This document shows positions 8,101 through 16,039 of a stretch of DNA of 34,477 nt, piece by piece. Where the stretch lies: positions 1-34,477 of the forward strand of contig JAFGHX010000381.1 in the NCBI GenBank assembly GCA_016929905.1, in the 5' to 3' direction. Below the pieces are notes generated by a model. It was given only the letters and a program-made list of their open reading frames with translations. It did not search any database and was not told the DNA's origin. The position numbers and the translations under genes were made by a program. Source of the stretch: Kiritimatiellia bacterium (GTDB lineage: Bacteria > Verrucomicrobiota > Kiritimatiellia > JAFGHX01). Every line of letters begins with the position of its first letter. The stretch's first letter is position 1.

Positions 8101-11100
8101 GGCGCCGTGGGCGGTTCCTCGCCGGCCGAAGGTTTGGTGCCCGCCGGCGGCGCCGCCGTCTGCTTGCCCGCGGCCGGCTTGCCCGGTTTCGTCTTCTTCC
8201 CGCCCCCCGCAGGCTTCTGCTCGCCCGGCGGCGGCTCTTCCTCCTCCTCGGAAGAGGGTGCGCTGCCGACGATCTCGAGGGTGTGTGCGGCCCGCGCGAG
8301 CACGCGCACATCCAGTCCTTCGCCGCTGACCGCACGCACCTCCAGGGGGTAGACGCCGGGCCGGCCGGTATCCGGCCGCAGCCGGTCGCCGGTCTCGATC
8401 ACAACGTCCTCCAGGGTCCACTCGAGCCACGCCTCTTTGCGGACCCGCTCGCCCTGCGGATTCAGCGCGTGCAGCACGGCACTGAGCGTGATGTCCGCGT
8501 TGACGCGTACGCGTGTCGGCCCGTCCACCGAAACGGTCAACAGGGCGCCGGGATCGAGCACCACGACCTTCGCCTTCACCGAGGCCGTCTGCGCCGGGCC
8601 GTCCTTCGGCGCAAACGAGCCGCGCAGCTCGACATCATAGGCGCCGCGCGGCAGCTTGCCGGCCTGGAACCGTGCATCCCCGGCCCTGAGCCGGCCGTTC
8701 AGATACCACTTCACCCGCACGACGGCGCGCGCGGCGGCCGGCACGCCGTCCACCGTGGCGGAGAGAACCACATCCTCGCCCTCCGCATAGGGCCCGGCCC
8801 CGTCGATACCGAGCGCGAGCTGTCCCTCCGCCGCAACGGCGAGCGTCACCTTCTTCTCCGCCACCGTATGACGCGCGCCGTCGGGGCCATCCGTCTGAAG
8901 GCTGGCCTGTACGGTGGCCACGCCGGCGGTCGGCGCCACAACGACCGTCGTGTAGCCCTCTGTCTTCTGCACCTGGCAGCCGGTTCCGCTCCAGGCGACA
9001 TCCAGGCCGGTGCTGTAAAACCGCTCGGGAATGTCGGCCGTGCAGGTGACCCGGGCGCCGGGCCACGGCTTCTCCGGGTTGCAGCTCACGCGCAGGAAGT
9101 CGTCCGGCACACTGACGGGCACGAGCGTCTGAACCACACCCCTGGCCCCGCCGGGGCCCAGCCGCCGCACCGTGGCGGCGAGCAGCACGGGCGAGGGCGA
9201 GTCCGGCGCGAACCGCAGCGTTCGGCCCGCGGCGTCGGCCGGTCTGAACGTACCGCCGGGCTGGGCCGACCACGAGACCGCCAGACCACCGTCCTGGTGC
9301 TCCTTCTCCAACCCCGCGTCGGTGAAGCGCAGTTCCAGCGCCGCGGCGGCGTCCAGCCGCAAGGGATGCGGGTCGGCCACAATCCGGGCGCCCTTCTTCA
9401 CCCGCGCGTCGAACTCCGCATTCACACTGTAGAGCGCACGGACTTGCTCGAGGGCTTCCTCATATTCGGCAAAGAAGGCCGACCCGGCGCCCGGCTCGCG
9501 CCGGTCGCCTTCGTCCAGCACGCTGCGCCACGGGAAAACCACCCGTGCCAGGATAGCGAACGCCTGGGCGTCAACGGCGTCGGACAGCGCGGGCGCCGCG
9601 CCCTTGATCCGGCTGATGTCGCGCACAGTCTTTCCGATGTCCGCCGCGAACCCGGCGCGCGATTGCTCACACTTGCGGTAGTCGTCCGCGTATTCGCCGG
9701 TCCAGGCAAACTGCAGCACCCGCGCCTCGGCGTAGCCCGTGCGGGACTTGACGCTCTCCGGAACGTGCGCGGTCCTGTTCAGAACGGCCGAATAGGTCTG
9801 GTACGCCTTCTCCCAATACTCCCCGCGCGTGAGCTGCTTGGCCTCGGAGGTCTGCGTCTGGCCGAACACCGCGCTGTCACTTCTGTCCGCCAGGCTCTTG
9901 GCCCGCGTGCGGACGGCGTCGGCCAGAATCACCTCCAGCGGCCTGCCGCGCAGTTTCTCAAGCTTCGCCTGCAGCTCCACGAACGGCGGGCCGAGATCGG
10001 TTTCCGCGTTCAGCGTGGCGTACTTCTGCTCGGCCAGCTCAATAAGCTGCGGCACCATGACCATCGGAATGATGTCGTCCCGGCGGTTCTCCATCTGCTT
10101 CTGAAGATGGGCGTAGAGCTTCGCCCATTTCGCGTCCGGGTTCAGCTTCACGATGTAGTCGCAGCCCGCCATCCAGGCCAGGAAACAGAGCCGCCCCTCC
10201 ACCGTGCGCCCTTCCCCGAAGTAGCGCTCCGCCTCGCTCCAGTTGATCGCCGCCAGGTGCTGCTCGGCGGCCTGCCGCATCTGCTGCAGGGCGGGGTCGT
10301 TCATCGCGTAGTGCTCGTTGAAGACGTTCCAGGCTTTCTCCGAGAGGTTGTTGATTCTGTAGTCGAGCCCCTCCTTCGCGTGCTTGACCCGCACATACTT
10401 CGTCGAGAACAGCCACTTCTCGATGTCCGCGCGCGGAATCTCGGTGCCGCCCGGCAGCACGAGCTTTACCAGCGTGTAGCCGCCGTCGTCCCGGCGTTTG
10501 AACTCCGCATTGTAGGTCAGCACGTCGACCAGCCCCTCGCTCTCGTTCTGGAGTCTGAGCCCGGCCCCGAGCGTCCAGCTCATGACGATCACGTCTTTGG
10601 TCAGAACGAGCGGCCAGGCCGGCGTGAAGTACAGCGCCTCCGTCACGAACGAGGCGACGACCGGCGCGCTCATCCCCTCGCAGATGCTGCGTTTGATGCT
10701 CATGCCCATCGGCACGAAGTCGATCAGCACGAACGCGGCGTCGTGCACGTCGTTCATTTCGCCGGCTTTCCACTGCGTGTACATCGTCAGCAGGACGAAC
10801 GGCGCATTGACTATCGCCTCCGTCGCAAACTTGGCGCCCGCCTCGCTGCTGAGCAGCTTCCACAGGAACGTGTCGCCGTTGGTCTCACCCGCCAGCTTGG
10901 CGATGTTCTGCGCCGCCTGCCGGCCCTTGGCGTCGGGCAGGCGGTGACCGGCCAGATCGGACAGCGCCTGGCGCGCCTTCTGGCCCTGCGCGCCCGCTTC
11001 CTTCAGGCCCGCCACGTACCCCTCCGGCGTGGCGGCCCGCATCCAGAACGTGACGCCCTTGGTCAGGCCCTCCTCGACCGCCTCCCGGCTGGCCCCGCGC

Positions 11101-12461
11101 AGCGACGCGGCGTCGAACGCGGCGGTGCGCAAGACCTTGTAGAACAGCGACCCGCTGTTGGGCCCCTCGCCCAGCGCTTTCATCATGCTGGGAATGATGT
11201 CTTCCAGAATACGGCTGTGGTTGATGTCCTCCAGAAGCGCGAAGCCGGCGGCCAGCTCGTGAATCATGCGCCGCAGCTCGGGATGCCGCGCGATGTTCAC
11301 CGCGCCGCGGCCGGCTTCGCGCTCGGCCCGGCTCACCATGCTCTGCAGCTTCTTGCAGGTGCTCAGCATCACCGACTCGAAAGCGTCCGTCTGAATCCTC
11401 AGCATGTCGTGCCGCCGCAGGAACGCCGTGGCGGCCTTGCCGCTCTTGTCGCCGTAAGCCGCCATCAGCTGTTCGCCCAGCTCGCGGAAGTAGGAGCTCT
11501 GGCGCCCGCCCATGCTGACCGCGTCGCCGAACGCGTTGCCCGCCTCCATCACCCCGTAGATGCGCAGCAGATACTTCACCCGCTCGCGGTCCGAAATCCC
11601 CGCGTGGCCGAGCTGGCGCGAACAACTCGCGTAGATCGTCAGCGGGCCGAACTTCTTGAAGTCGTCCGCTATGCGGGCCAGATCCATCACGTCGGCCAGC
11701 ATCGTCTCGGGATGCTTCTGAATGAAATTCTGCAGCGTCTCCGAAACCTGCAGCAACTGGCCGCCCTGGCGCGTGCGGATCACCGCCCCGCCCTTCTGCA
11801 CCATTTCCTTCTTGATGCGGCCGAACCCCGTCGCGCCGAGGAACGCGTCGGGATCGCGCAGCTGCTTGACCAGCACGTCGTAGCTGGTCGGGTCCGCGAT
11901 GGACTCGATCGTAAAGGCCTTCACCCGCGCTTTCGACAACCCCTTCGCCGCGCGCCGCTGGTTGAACCGCTTCATCGCCTCCTCGGCCTTGGGGCCGATG
12001 AACGAAATGTCGTCGTCCGAACCCAGAAAGTCGTAACGCCCTTCCGTTGCGGCCCCGCCGAACAGGTTCATGTGCCGGTCGCCCGACGAACCCGTGCGGA
12101 CGACCATCTCCACGCCGTCGCCCAGTTCCGAGGCGACCTCGTCGGCCAGATCGGTCGCCAGCTGCATCTGGTAGGCGTCAATGGCCTTGAACACCTCCCG
12201 CTCGAACGCCTTGCCGCCGCCGATGCTCTGGGCCTGGGCCCGGAACGCGCTCAGAACGCCCGCATCGTTTCGATCCACAAGATCGTTGAGCTGCCGAACA
12301 AGCTGAGGATTGTCCCGGCCGGGTTGCCACTGCCGGAGCAGGTCCGAAACGTCCGGCGGGAGGCCCCCGCCCCCCTCGGCCGCCGAGCAGGCGGCGAGCA
12401 GAATGGAGCCGAAAAAGAAGAGCGCGCAGACCGAAAAAACACAACGTTTGGGTGTATGCAT
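5145..12461 (-). CDS. Giant multidomain lipoprotein (2438 aa) with nucleotidyltransferase-like motif, Ig/PKD-like domains and TPR-like repeats
   Basis: Not recognised as a named protein. A signal sequence ends in lipobox LAAC (Cys25, then Ser26), predicting an outer-membrane lipoprotein. Residues 110-200 show GS (124-125), SDDDISF (148-154) and YDVLV with Asp195, the spacing of a Pol-beta-type nucleotidyltransferase signature with an insert; this is a motif-level guess. Helical sequence follows to about 540, then a hydrophobic stretch at about 544-635. Residues 1020-1400 are beta-rich Ig-like; 1404-1455 an acidic, then Lys/Pro-rich linker; 1456-1630 a region repeating aromatic-x-x-Gly motifs (AAYKDGY, WHKGWADGY); 1645-2040 further PKD/Ig-like domains. 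About 2045-2245 hold TPR-like repeats (NDLAGALAKYEAALALVPD, GDVSGALAKYKAAHQLNPT), 2247-2348 a Pro/Ala/Gln linker, and 2349-2438 a small beta domain. AGGA lies 7 nt before the ATG. It is the only long gene for 7 kb and is divergent from the 12631 gene. Confidence 0.85.
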   Translation of the reverse strand: MHTPKRCVFSVCALFFFGSILLAACSAAEGGGGLPPDVSDLLRQWQPGRDNPQLVRQLNDLVDRNDAGVLSAFRAQAQSIGGGKAFEREVFKAIDAYQMQLATDLADEVASELGDGVEMVVRTGSSGDRHMNLFGGAATEGRYDFLGSDDDISFIGPKAEEAMKRFNQRRAAKGLSKARVKAFTIESIADPTSYDVLVKQLRDPDAFLGATGFGRIKKEMVQKGGAVIRTRQGGQLLQVSETLQNFIQKHPETMLADVMDLARIADDFKKFGPLTIYASCSRQLGHAGISDRERVKYLLRIYGVMEAGNAFGDAVSMGGRQSSYFRELGEQLMAAYGDKSGKAATAFLRRHDMLRIQTDAFESVMLSTCKKLQSMVSRAEREAGRGAVNIARHPELRRMIHELAAGFALLEDINHSRILEDIIPSMMKALGEGPNSGSLFYKVLRTAAFDAASLRGASREAVEEGLTKGVTFWMRAATPEGYVAGLKEAGAQGQKARQALSDLAGHRLPDAKGRQAAQNIAKLAGETNGDTFLWKLLSSEAGAKFATEAIVNAPFVLLTMYTQWKAGEMNDVHDAAFVLIDFVPMGMSIKRSICEGMSAPVVASFVTEALYFTPAWPLVLTKDVIVMSWTLGAGLRLQNESEGLVDVLTYNAEFKRRDDGGYTLVKLVLPGGTEIPRADIEKWLFSTKYVRVKHAKEGLDYRINNLSEKAWNVFNEHYAMNDPALQQMRQAAEQHLAAINWSEAERYFGEGRTVEGRLCFLAWMAGCDYIVKLNPDAKWAKLYAHLQKQMENRRDDIIPMVMVPQLIELAEQKYATLNAETDLGPPFVELQAKLEKLRGRPLEVILADAVRTRAKSLADRSDSAVFGQTQTSEAKQLTRGEYWEKAYQTYSAVLNRTAHVPESVKSRTGYAEARVLQFAWTGEYADDYRKCEQSRAGFAADIGKTVRDISRIKGAAPALSDAVDAQAFAILARVVFPWRSVLDEGDRREPGAGSAFFAEYEEALEQVRALYSVNAEFDARVKKGARIVADPHPLRLDAAAALELRFTDAGLEKEHQDGGLAVSWSAQPGGTFRPADAAGRTLRFAPDSPSPVLLAATVRRLGPGGARGVVQTLVPVSVPDDFLRVSCNPEKPWPGARVTCTADIPERFYSTGLDVAWSGTGCQVQKTEGYTTVVVAPTAGVATVQASLQTDGPDGARHTVAEKKVTLAVAAEGQLALGIDGAGPYAEGEDVVLSATVDGVPAAARAVVRVKWYLNGRLRAGDARFQAGKLPRGAYDVELRGSFAPKDGPAQTASVKAKVVVLDPGALLTVSVDGPTRVRVNADITLSAVLHALNPQGERVRKEAWLEWTLEDVVIETGDRLRPDTGRPGVYPLEVRAVSGEGLDVRVLARAAHTLEIVGSAPSSEEEEEPPPGEQKPAGGGKKTKPGKPAAGKQTAAPPAGTKPSAGEEPPTAPVQEISAAYAAGRTIAAEGQEATGSGVIDWRFTLPAYCHNGVLGFAFARGYDDEQASRASRVPALQELQTAYTQARLASNTDFGAAMKLYPIVGIGAVNNWVNAAYKDGYHWGNIARLEDNMPSMNDMQMDESGRWTVVKKDRTRPAPGAPKYRVCTHDPVIATAWHKGWADGYGERPQQAPSPAECGYVPQVGPKVTLRLTPDKGTLARGETVKLLAWVENTVNEDDPLSFAWTGATKSSEGTAEFTPTVNGTFTVVVKVTGAGGRALGQASATFGCGDLQVTVEGIPREPVPVGSTASLNAKVQIGGKATQEGGLEFSWQPHPEVEWTGRAGASAATARFLRPQKVRVWVDVLRREGAVAKTVASSEPVEVEVVPPKLTLECSPASPLVGEEVKLKLGVKPELPELDCRWDLPANVKRVTESKDSREIVLYTLNTQPATVRAMARLQHYGDDLGEVKAAVTAKPYQVAVIGPRYPGPKPRVWSEAAKGLVEVDSGGTVMNQEVFFSVSVAPQPARTVRYEWRAAPEGCSVYSPGSRETRVSAGQPGSYTLSVKVTDDRGIELGAGSGRLSVAADSAKTVTVNVAAELAKARAEASQGRLDEAIERVGGLARAQPRNTDVASLQANLTSQRRAIQEALRRFDDAVAKGTVDDARNALRPAQQQNARYGPVVTAAQTLEAMERKQREFLARVAEARQLEGKNDLAGALAKYEAALALVPDGAVRTKITQLKASIKAAAERAENEKKAGALVAEGRGLEQNGDVSGALAKYKAAHQLNPTDALAKQIRDAETRLAAKPKTNDAPVRASQQPPGKSPAAAPSVQTNATAKAPVQSRPPAQTTQQPRKTPAPPAPQSPKTSAQPIQPRPPAQTVQPPPKTSGPPAAKPPAKPPATAPAVVNVAGTFKGRIPVFEAGGQTLYATVSLTIKQAGTKVSYTFVSTGPDGEKDTSSGTGSVSGSRLVLGEIALQIKDNGKTLIDEAGNRLTR

Positions 12462-12568
12462 GGCGGGATCCTACTCCCGGCCAATAGGCGCAGCAACAAG
12501 AAAGCATTTGCACCGGCGACGGGACGCCAAACGGGCCGTTTTCCAACGGTGTTGGGCACAGAACCCGC

Positions 12569-12598
12569 TTGATGGAACGCCGAAAAACAGGCTATTGT
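12569..12598 (+). promoter_or_regulatory. Candidate sigma-70 promoter of the TIM-barrel-like gene
   Basis: TTGATG (12569-12574), an 18-bp spacer and TATTGT (12593-12598) place a transcription start about 25 nt before the ATG at 12631. GGC precedes the -10, as in the minus-strand promoters at 28226 and 20363. Confidence 0.4.
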
Positions 12599-12630
12599 TC
12601 CACGAATCACGCACAAAAGGGGGGTACGGC

Positions 12631-13479
12631 ATGGCGGGCTTTCCAAGAACAAGAATCGAGAATCTGAGCGTGCCGCGGCTCATTGCCGGCACAAACTGGT
12701 TCCTCGGGTATTCGCACCAGACAAAGGCCAGGGACAGATTCATTCAGGCCTATCAGAGCCGGGAACGGCTTGCGGACATTCTGGAAGTCTTCATGGCCGC
12801 CGGCTGCGACGCGATTTACGGCGTACGGCCCGAGAGTCCTGCCCTGAACGACGCCGTCAAGGACGCCGAAGACCGCACCGGCCGCCAATGCGTGCGGATG
12901 GGGACGCCGCACCTGAACCTGGCGGGCCCCATCGACGCCGACGCGAACAAAAAGACGCTCGACGGCTTCGCCAAGATCGGCTGCCACGTATGCCTGCCCC
13001 ACCAAGCCACCACGGACGTGCTGCTCGACCGCCGCTCCAAAACCATTCGCGACATGGACGCCGTGGCCGCGATGACCCGGGAACGGGGCATGATTCCGGG
13101 CCTGTCCACGCACATGCCCGAGACGATCATCTATGCCGACGCCACGAACCTGGACGTCGGAACGTATATCCAGATCTACAATGCGGCCGGCTTCCTGATG
13201 CAGGTCGAGATCGACTGGATCCATCGCATCATCTGGCGCGCCAAGAAGCCGGTGATGACCATCAAACCGCTCGCCGCCGGCCGGTTGCCCCCGCTCGTGG
13301 GCCTGTCGTTCAGTTGGGCCACGCTCCGCCCGCAGGACATGATCATCGTCGGGTGCCTCACGCCAGACGAGGCGCGGGAAGTCATCGACATCTCCGTCGC
13401 GCAACTGGAAGGCAAGGGCCCGGCGGGCGAACTGCAGAAGACCCGCTCCAAGATGTCGCTGGAGTATACGAACGACTGA
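12631..13479 (+). CDS. Uncharacterised TIM-barrel-like protein, distantly aldo/keto-reductase-like
   Basis: A 282-aa soluble protein without signal peptide or membrane segment. It opens with ENLSVPRLIAGTNWFLGYSH, which resembles the first strand of aldo/keto reductases, and near the end has VMTIKPLAAGRLPPL and IIVGCLTPDEAREVIDI, resembling the last barrel strands of that family. The Tyr/Lys/His catalytic set of true reductases is not evident, so an (alpha/beta)8 barrel of unknown reaction is the safest reading. AAGGGGGGT precedes the ATG at 12631; the frame is open further upstream but runs into the divergent giant gene. It stands alone, convergent with mttB. I cannot name a substrate. Confidence 0.7.
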   Translation: MAGFPRTRIENLSVPRLIAGTNWFLGYSHQTKARDRFIQAYQSRERLADILEVFMAAGCDAIYGVRPESPALNDAVKDAEDRTGRQCVRMGTPHLNLAGPIDADANKKTLDGFAKIGCHVCLPHQATTDVLLDRRSKTIRDMDAVAAMTRERGMIPGLSTHMPETIIYADATNLDVGTYIQIYNAAGFLMQVEIDWIHRIIWRAKKPVMTIKPLAAGRLPPLVGLSFSWATLRPQDMIIVGCLTPDEAREVIDISVAQLEGKGPAGELQKTRSKMSLEYTND

Positions 13480-13535
13480 CCGGGCGCGGGCGGCACAGGA
13501 CCCCGATGGCCCGGCTCAGTCCGTCCGAACCCTCA

Positions 13536-13558
13536 CGCCGCCGGCCGTGCCGGCGGCG
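13536..13558. repeat. GC-rich hairpin after the TIM-barrel-like gene
   Basis: CGCCGCCGGC-CGT-GCCGGCGGCG, a perfect 10-bp stem with 3-nt loop, 57 bp after the 12631 gene stop. No U-tract follows. It is one of three strong hairpins in the 338-bp convergent gap 13480-13817, which otherwise holds nothing I recognise. Confidence 0.6.
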
Positions 13559-13685
13559 CTGCCGTCCGCGCCCGCCGGCGCCGGCACTCCGGGGCGCGCG
13601 GGGAACTGAATCCGCCCCTCTCGCAAGAATCCTGATCGCGCGCCCTCCCTCCGAAAGACGCGCGCGAACAACGAACGGGGCGCCA

Positions 13686-13709
13686 GGGCGGAGTTTACCA
13701 ACTCCGCCC
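13686..13709. repeat. Palindromic repeat copy 1 (GGCGGAGTT type)
   Basis: GGGCGGAGTT-TACC-AACTCCGCCC, a perfect 10-bp stem with 4-nt loop. The copy at 13784-13809 shares the stem core and differs in one loop base and at the stem base, so the two are members of one dispersed repeat family. Confidence 0.75.
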
Positions 13710-13783
13710 CGGAGGGAGGAATCCTGGCGAGTGACCCATCGGTTGCGCCAGTAAACACGGGGCTTTTCACGGTATATTCCGCC

Positions 13784-13809
13784 GTGGCGGAGTTTACTAA
13801 CTCCGCCAC
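13784..13809. repeat. Palindromic repeat copy 2 (GGCGGAGTT type), just after mttB
   Basis: GTGGCGGAGTT-TACT-AACTCCGCCAC, a perfect 11-bp stem with 4-nt loop, beginning 9 nt beyond the mttB stop on the minus strand. It could slow or stop transcription from either convergent gene, but no T-tract follows it. Confidence 0.75.
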
Positions 13810-13817
13810 CGTCGGGG

Positions 13818-15236
13818 TTACGCCTTCGCTCCTTGCGACACCCGCACGACAAACAACTTGTACGAATGCCGATCGGTTAAGGACTGCGCGGCGCGCTGAA
13901 GCGCCGCCGCCTGCACCTCCGACAGGCCGCACTCCGTCTCAGCCGCCATGAGTTCCCGCGCGCGGGCCTCCGCCACGGTCTCGAGCGAACCGCCGCCGCG
14001 CGCCGACCACGTGCCCCGGTTCATCCGGCAGAGAAGCGCCGGCATGTAGAGTTCGGTCCTGAAATGGTCGGCCGTGTGCATCTGGTCCAGAAAGCTGCCG
14101 CCGATGCCCACCGAACGGACCAGCCCGGTGGCGAGCGTCTCGTCGCTGACCTCGACCCCGGCCAGGTAGCGCGCGGCGTATCCGATCATCTCGTTGTCGA
14201 TCACGGCCTGCGCCGGCGAGAAGGTCAGCTCCGATTCCAACTGCCCCACGCCCCAAATGTTGGTGACGCCGTTCTGCATGTGCGTGAGAAAACCGCACAT
14301 CTTCTCCAGCCCGGCCTGGGCGTCGGGGCACATGGACTCGGTCGACACCCAGGAGGCGGAGGGCAGGTTGTAGTACCGGCCCATGAGCGCACTGATCCCG
14401 GCCAGCAGAGCGTTCTCCGGCGCGCCGGTCACGGCGATCATGGTGCGCATGTCGAACACATGGGCCAGGCCCAGGTTGTAGATGCACGGCCGGCCCGGCT
14501 CCATAATCTGAACCGCCACGAGACCGGCCAGAATCTCCGCATTGCCCACGGCGGCGGACCCGGCCAGCGTGACCGGCCCGGACGTACCCGCCATGGGCTC
14601 GCCGTTCACCGTGACGGGGATCCCGTGCCCGGACGACGCCTCGAAAATGCTCAGCGCCAGGTGTGTCCAGCGCAGCGGCCCGTGCGCGGTGAACCCGATA
14701 CTGAACCACGGATGCCGCCCTACGATCCCCTTCATCTCGGCCATCACGCGGGCCCCCTCGGGCGTGAAGCAGAACGCGCGGATGTGCTTGTGCGTGTGTT
14801 GAGCCATGATCGCCAGGCCGGCGACGTCGCGCGCCGCCGGCGGAACGTCGTCCATCGCCATGCCGAACACGCCCTGCACATGCTCCAGCCGGTCGAGCAG
14901 GCGCGATGTGCGGGCCATGTCGGCCGAGGTGAACGGACGGATCTGCCCGGCCTCGTACAGGTTCATGCCCGGGCACGACCAGAACGCCGGCCGCGCGGTG
15001 GCGGCCAGTGTCGTCTCGCGGCCCGCGCGGTCCGTCAGCGCAAACGTCGAAGGGCACAACCGCAGGTACTGCTCAACCATCTCGCGCGGAAAACGAACGG
15101 TCTGCGTGCCGTCGCCCCGCCGCGCGCCGTGCCGAAGCAGAAGGGCCCTCACCCGATCTTGCTCCATGCGCACGCCGGGGCTTTCCAGGAGTGAAAGAGA
15201 CGCCTCGTGAATCTGCTCCGCCTGCTCCAGTCTCAT
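13818..15236 (-). CDS. MttB family (trimethylamine methyltransferase-like) protein, non-pyrrolysine type
   Basis: A 472-aa member of the MttB superfamily, which demethylates quaternary or tertiary amines and passes the methyl group to a corrinoid protein. NGEPMAGTSGPVTLAGSAAV at about 211-230 and the following NAEILAGLVAVQIMEPGRP are the family core; AGIRP-like N-terminal sequence and GHG-containing strands also fit. The reading frame is uninterrupted at family length, so there is no in-frame amber codon of the kind that encodes pyrrolysine in true MttB; non-Pyl relatives include the glycine betaine enzyme MtgB. The ATG at 15236 overlaps the tetR stop as ATGA and has GGGAGG about 7 nt upstream. 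No corrinoid protein or RamA activase is encoded nearby, so partners must lie elsewhere. Substrate unknown. Confidence 0.88.
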   Translation of the reverse strand: MRLEQAEQIHEASLSLLESPGVRMEQDRVRALLLRHGARRGDGTQTVRFPREMVEQYLRLCPSTFALTDRAGRETTLAATARPAFWSCPGMNLYEAGQIRPFTSADMARTSRLLDRLEHVQGVFGMAMDDVPPAARDVAGLAIMAQHTHKHIRAFCFTPEGARVMAEMKGIVGRHPWFSIGFTAHGPLRWTHLALSIFEASSGHGIPVTVNGEPMAGTSGPVTLAGSAAVGNAEILAGLVAVQIMEPGRPCIYNLGLAHVFDMRTMIAVTGAPENALLAGISALMGRYYNLPSASWVSTESMCPDAQAGLEKMCGFLTHMQNGVTNIWGVGQLESELTFSPAQAVIDNEMIGYAARYLAGVEVSDETLATGLVRSVGIGGSFLDQMHTADHFRTELYMPALLCRMNRGTWSARGGGSLETVAEARARELMAAETECGLSEVQAAALQRAAQSLTDRHSYKLFVVRVSQGAKA

Positions 15237-15889
15237 GCCGTGCCCTCCCATGGCGCCGTGCCGCATGCCGCCAGCCGCCGTTCCAACCCCCCGCCGCCTG
15301 CCACAAGACCCGCAAGCAGCTCCTCCGTTGCTGGGTGCGGAAGGTGGATCCGCACGGCCGTCGCCAGATACCCGTGCGCCACGGCAAAGAACAGGTTCAT
15401 CGAAATCACGCCCATGAACAGCGTCAACGCCCGCTCGCGCGACAGGCCCGGCCAACGCGCGGCCAGCCGTTCCAGCTCCGCCGTCGACTCTCGCGCCAGG
15501 CCGCGCAGCCGGCGCGAGAGCGGCGCGCCCGGGCGCAGCCCTTCCACGAAGAACAGATACGCCGCATCGCGATTCGAAGCCAGGAACCGGCGATGCCGCG
15601 CCATGAAGACGCGCAACCCTCGCTCGAGCGGGCAGGCCGCCGGGAGTTCCGCGTGAATCGCGCGGTACAGCGCCGCCAGATCCGCGTAGAGCGTCACGAA
15701 TATCTCGTGCAGAATCCTCTGCTTGGAAGAGAAATAATGGTACATCGTGGCCGCGCGGATGCCCGCCCGCGCGGCGATATCGCGCGCCGAGGCGCCGGCA
15801 TAGCCGCGCCGGCCGAACAACGCCGCCGCCGCCTTCAGGATCCGTCGCCGCGTCCGCTCCGCATCGCGCTGTTTGACACGTGTCGCCAT
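15233..15889 (-). CDS. TetR family transcriptional regulator
   Basis: A 218-aa TetR-type repressor. Residues about 12-58 form the DNA-binding domain (RRRILKAAAALFGRRGYAG, then ARDIAARAGIRAATMYHYF). The C-terminal ligand domain is divergent, as usual. The start at 15889 has a strong GGAGG 6 nt before it. The stop overlaps the mttB start by 4 bp, so the two form an operon, and a long perfect palindrome of TetR-operator form lies about 150 bp upstream at 16040-16069. The simplest model is autorepression together with mttB, relieved by the methylamine substrate or a product; the ligand is inference. Confidence 0.92.
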   Translation of the reverse strand: MATRVKQRDAERTRRRILKAAAALFGRRGYAGASARDIAARAGIRAATMYHYFSSKQRILHEIFVTLYADLAALYRAIHAELPAACPLERGLRVFMARHRRFLASNRDAAYLFFVEGLRPGAPLSRRLRGLARESTAELERLAARWPGLSRERALTLFMGVISMNLFFAVAHGYLATAVRIHLPHPATEELLAGLVAGGGGLERRLAACGTAPWEGTA

Positions 15890-15933
15890 AACAGGCCTCC
15901 GCTCGGCATGAATCCGTCCCGAAACGAGGGTTC

Positions 15934-16028
15934 ACCCGGCTCGCGAGACGCTCGCCCTCCACATGTCTGGTCTTTCTGGTGTCCTCCAGACATTCTCTTC
16001 TGGAGGGCGAGCGTCTCGCGAGCCGGGT
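15934..16028. repeat. 28-bp perfect inverted repeat with inner stem
   Basis: The arms 15934-15961 and 16001-16028 are exact reverse complements over 28 bp; the left arm begins ACCCGGCTCGCGAGACG and the right arm ends accordingly in GAGCCGGGT. The 39-nt spacer holds a second inverted repeat, ATGTCTGG (15963-15970) and CCAGACAT (15986-15993). The element lies between the putative operator and the tetR start, so it would be in the 5' leader of the tetR-mttB transcript. No coding sequence is inside; it may be a small non-autonomous repeat or a regulatory RNA structure. Confidence 0.9.
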
Positions 16029-16039
16029 CCGCGGGGCAG

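Noticed and set aside
7527..12572. Very long open frame (about 1680 codons) on the plus strand opposite the giant lipoprotein gene
   Set aside because: Its Arg/His/Pro/Gly-rich translation has no signal, motif or repeat of a real protein; it is a GC-rich shadow of the minus-strand gene. The same applies to long opposite frames at 5112-7262, 14064-15194, 18034-20463, 22994-25834, 28464-29879 and 30205-33873.
13784..13809. Intrinsic terminator for mttB
   Set aside because: The stem is strong but no T-tract follows in the mttB direction; kept as a repeat instead.
13818..15236. Pyrrolysine-encoding amber codon in mttB
   Set aside because: The frame is uninterrupted at normal family length, so no in-frame TAG exists.
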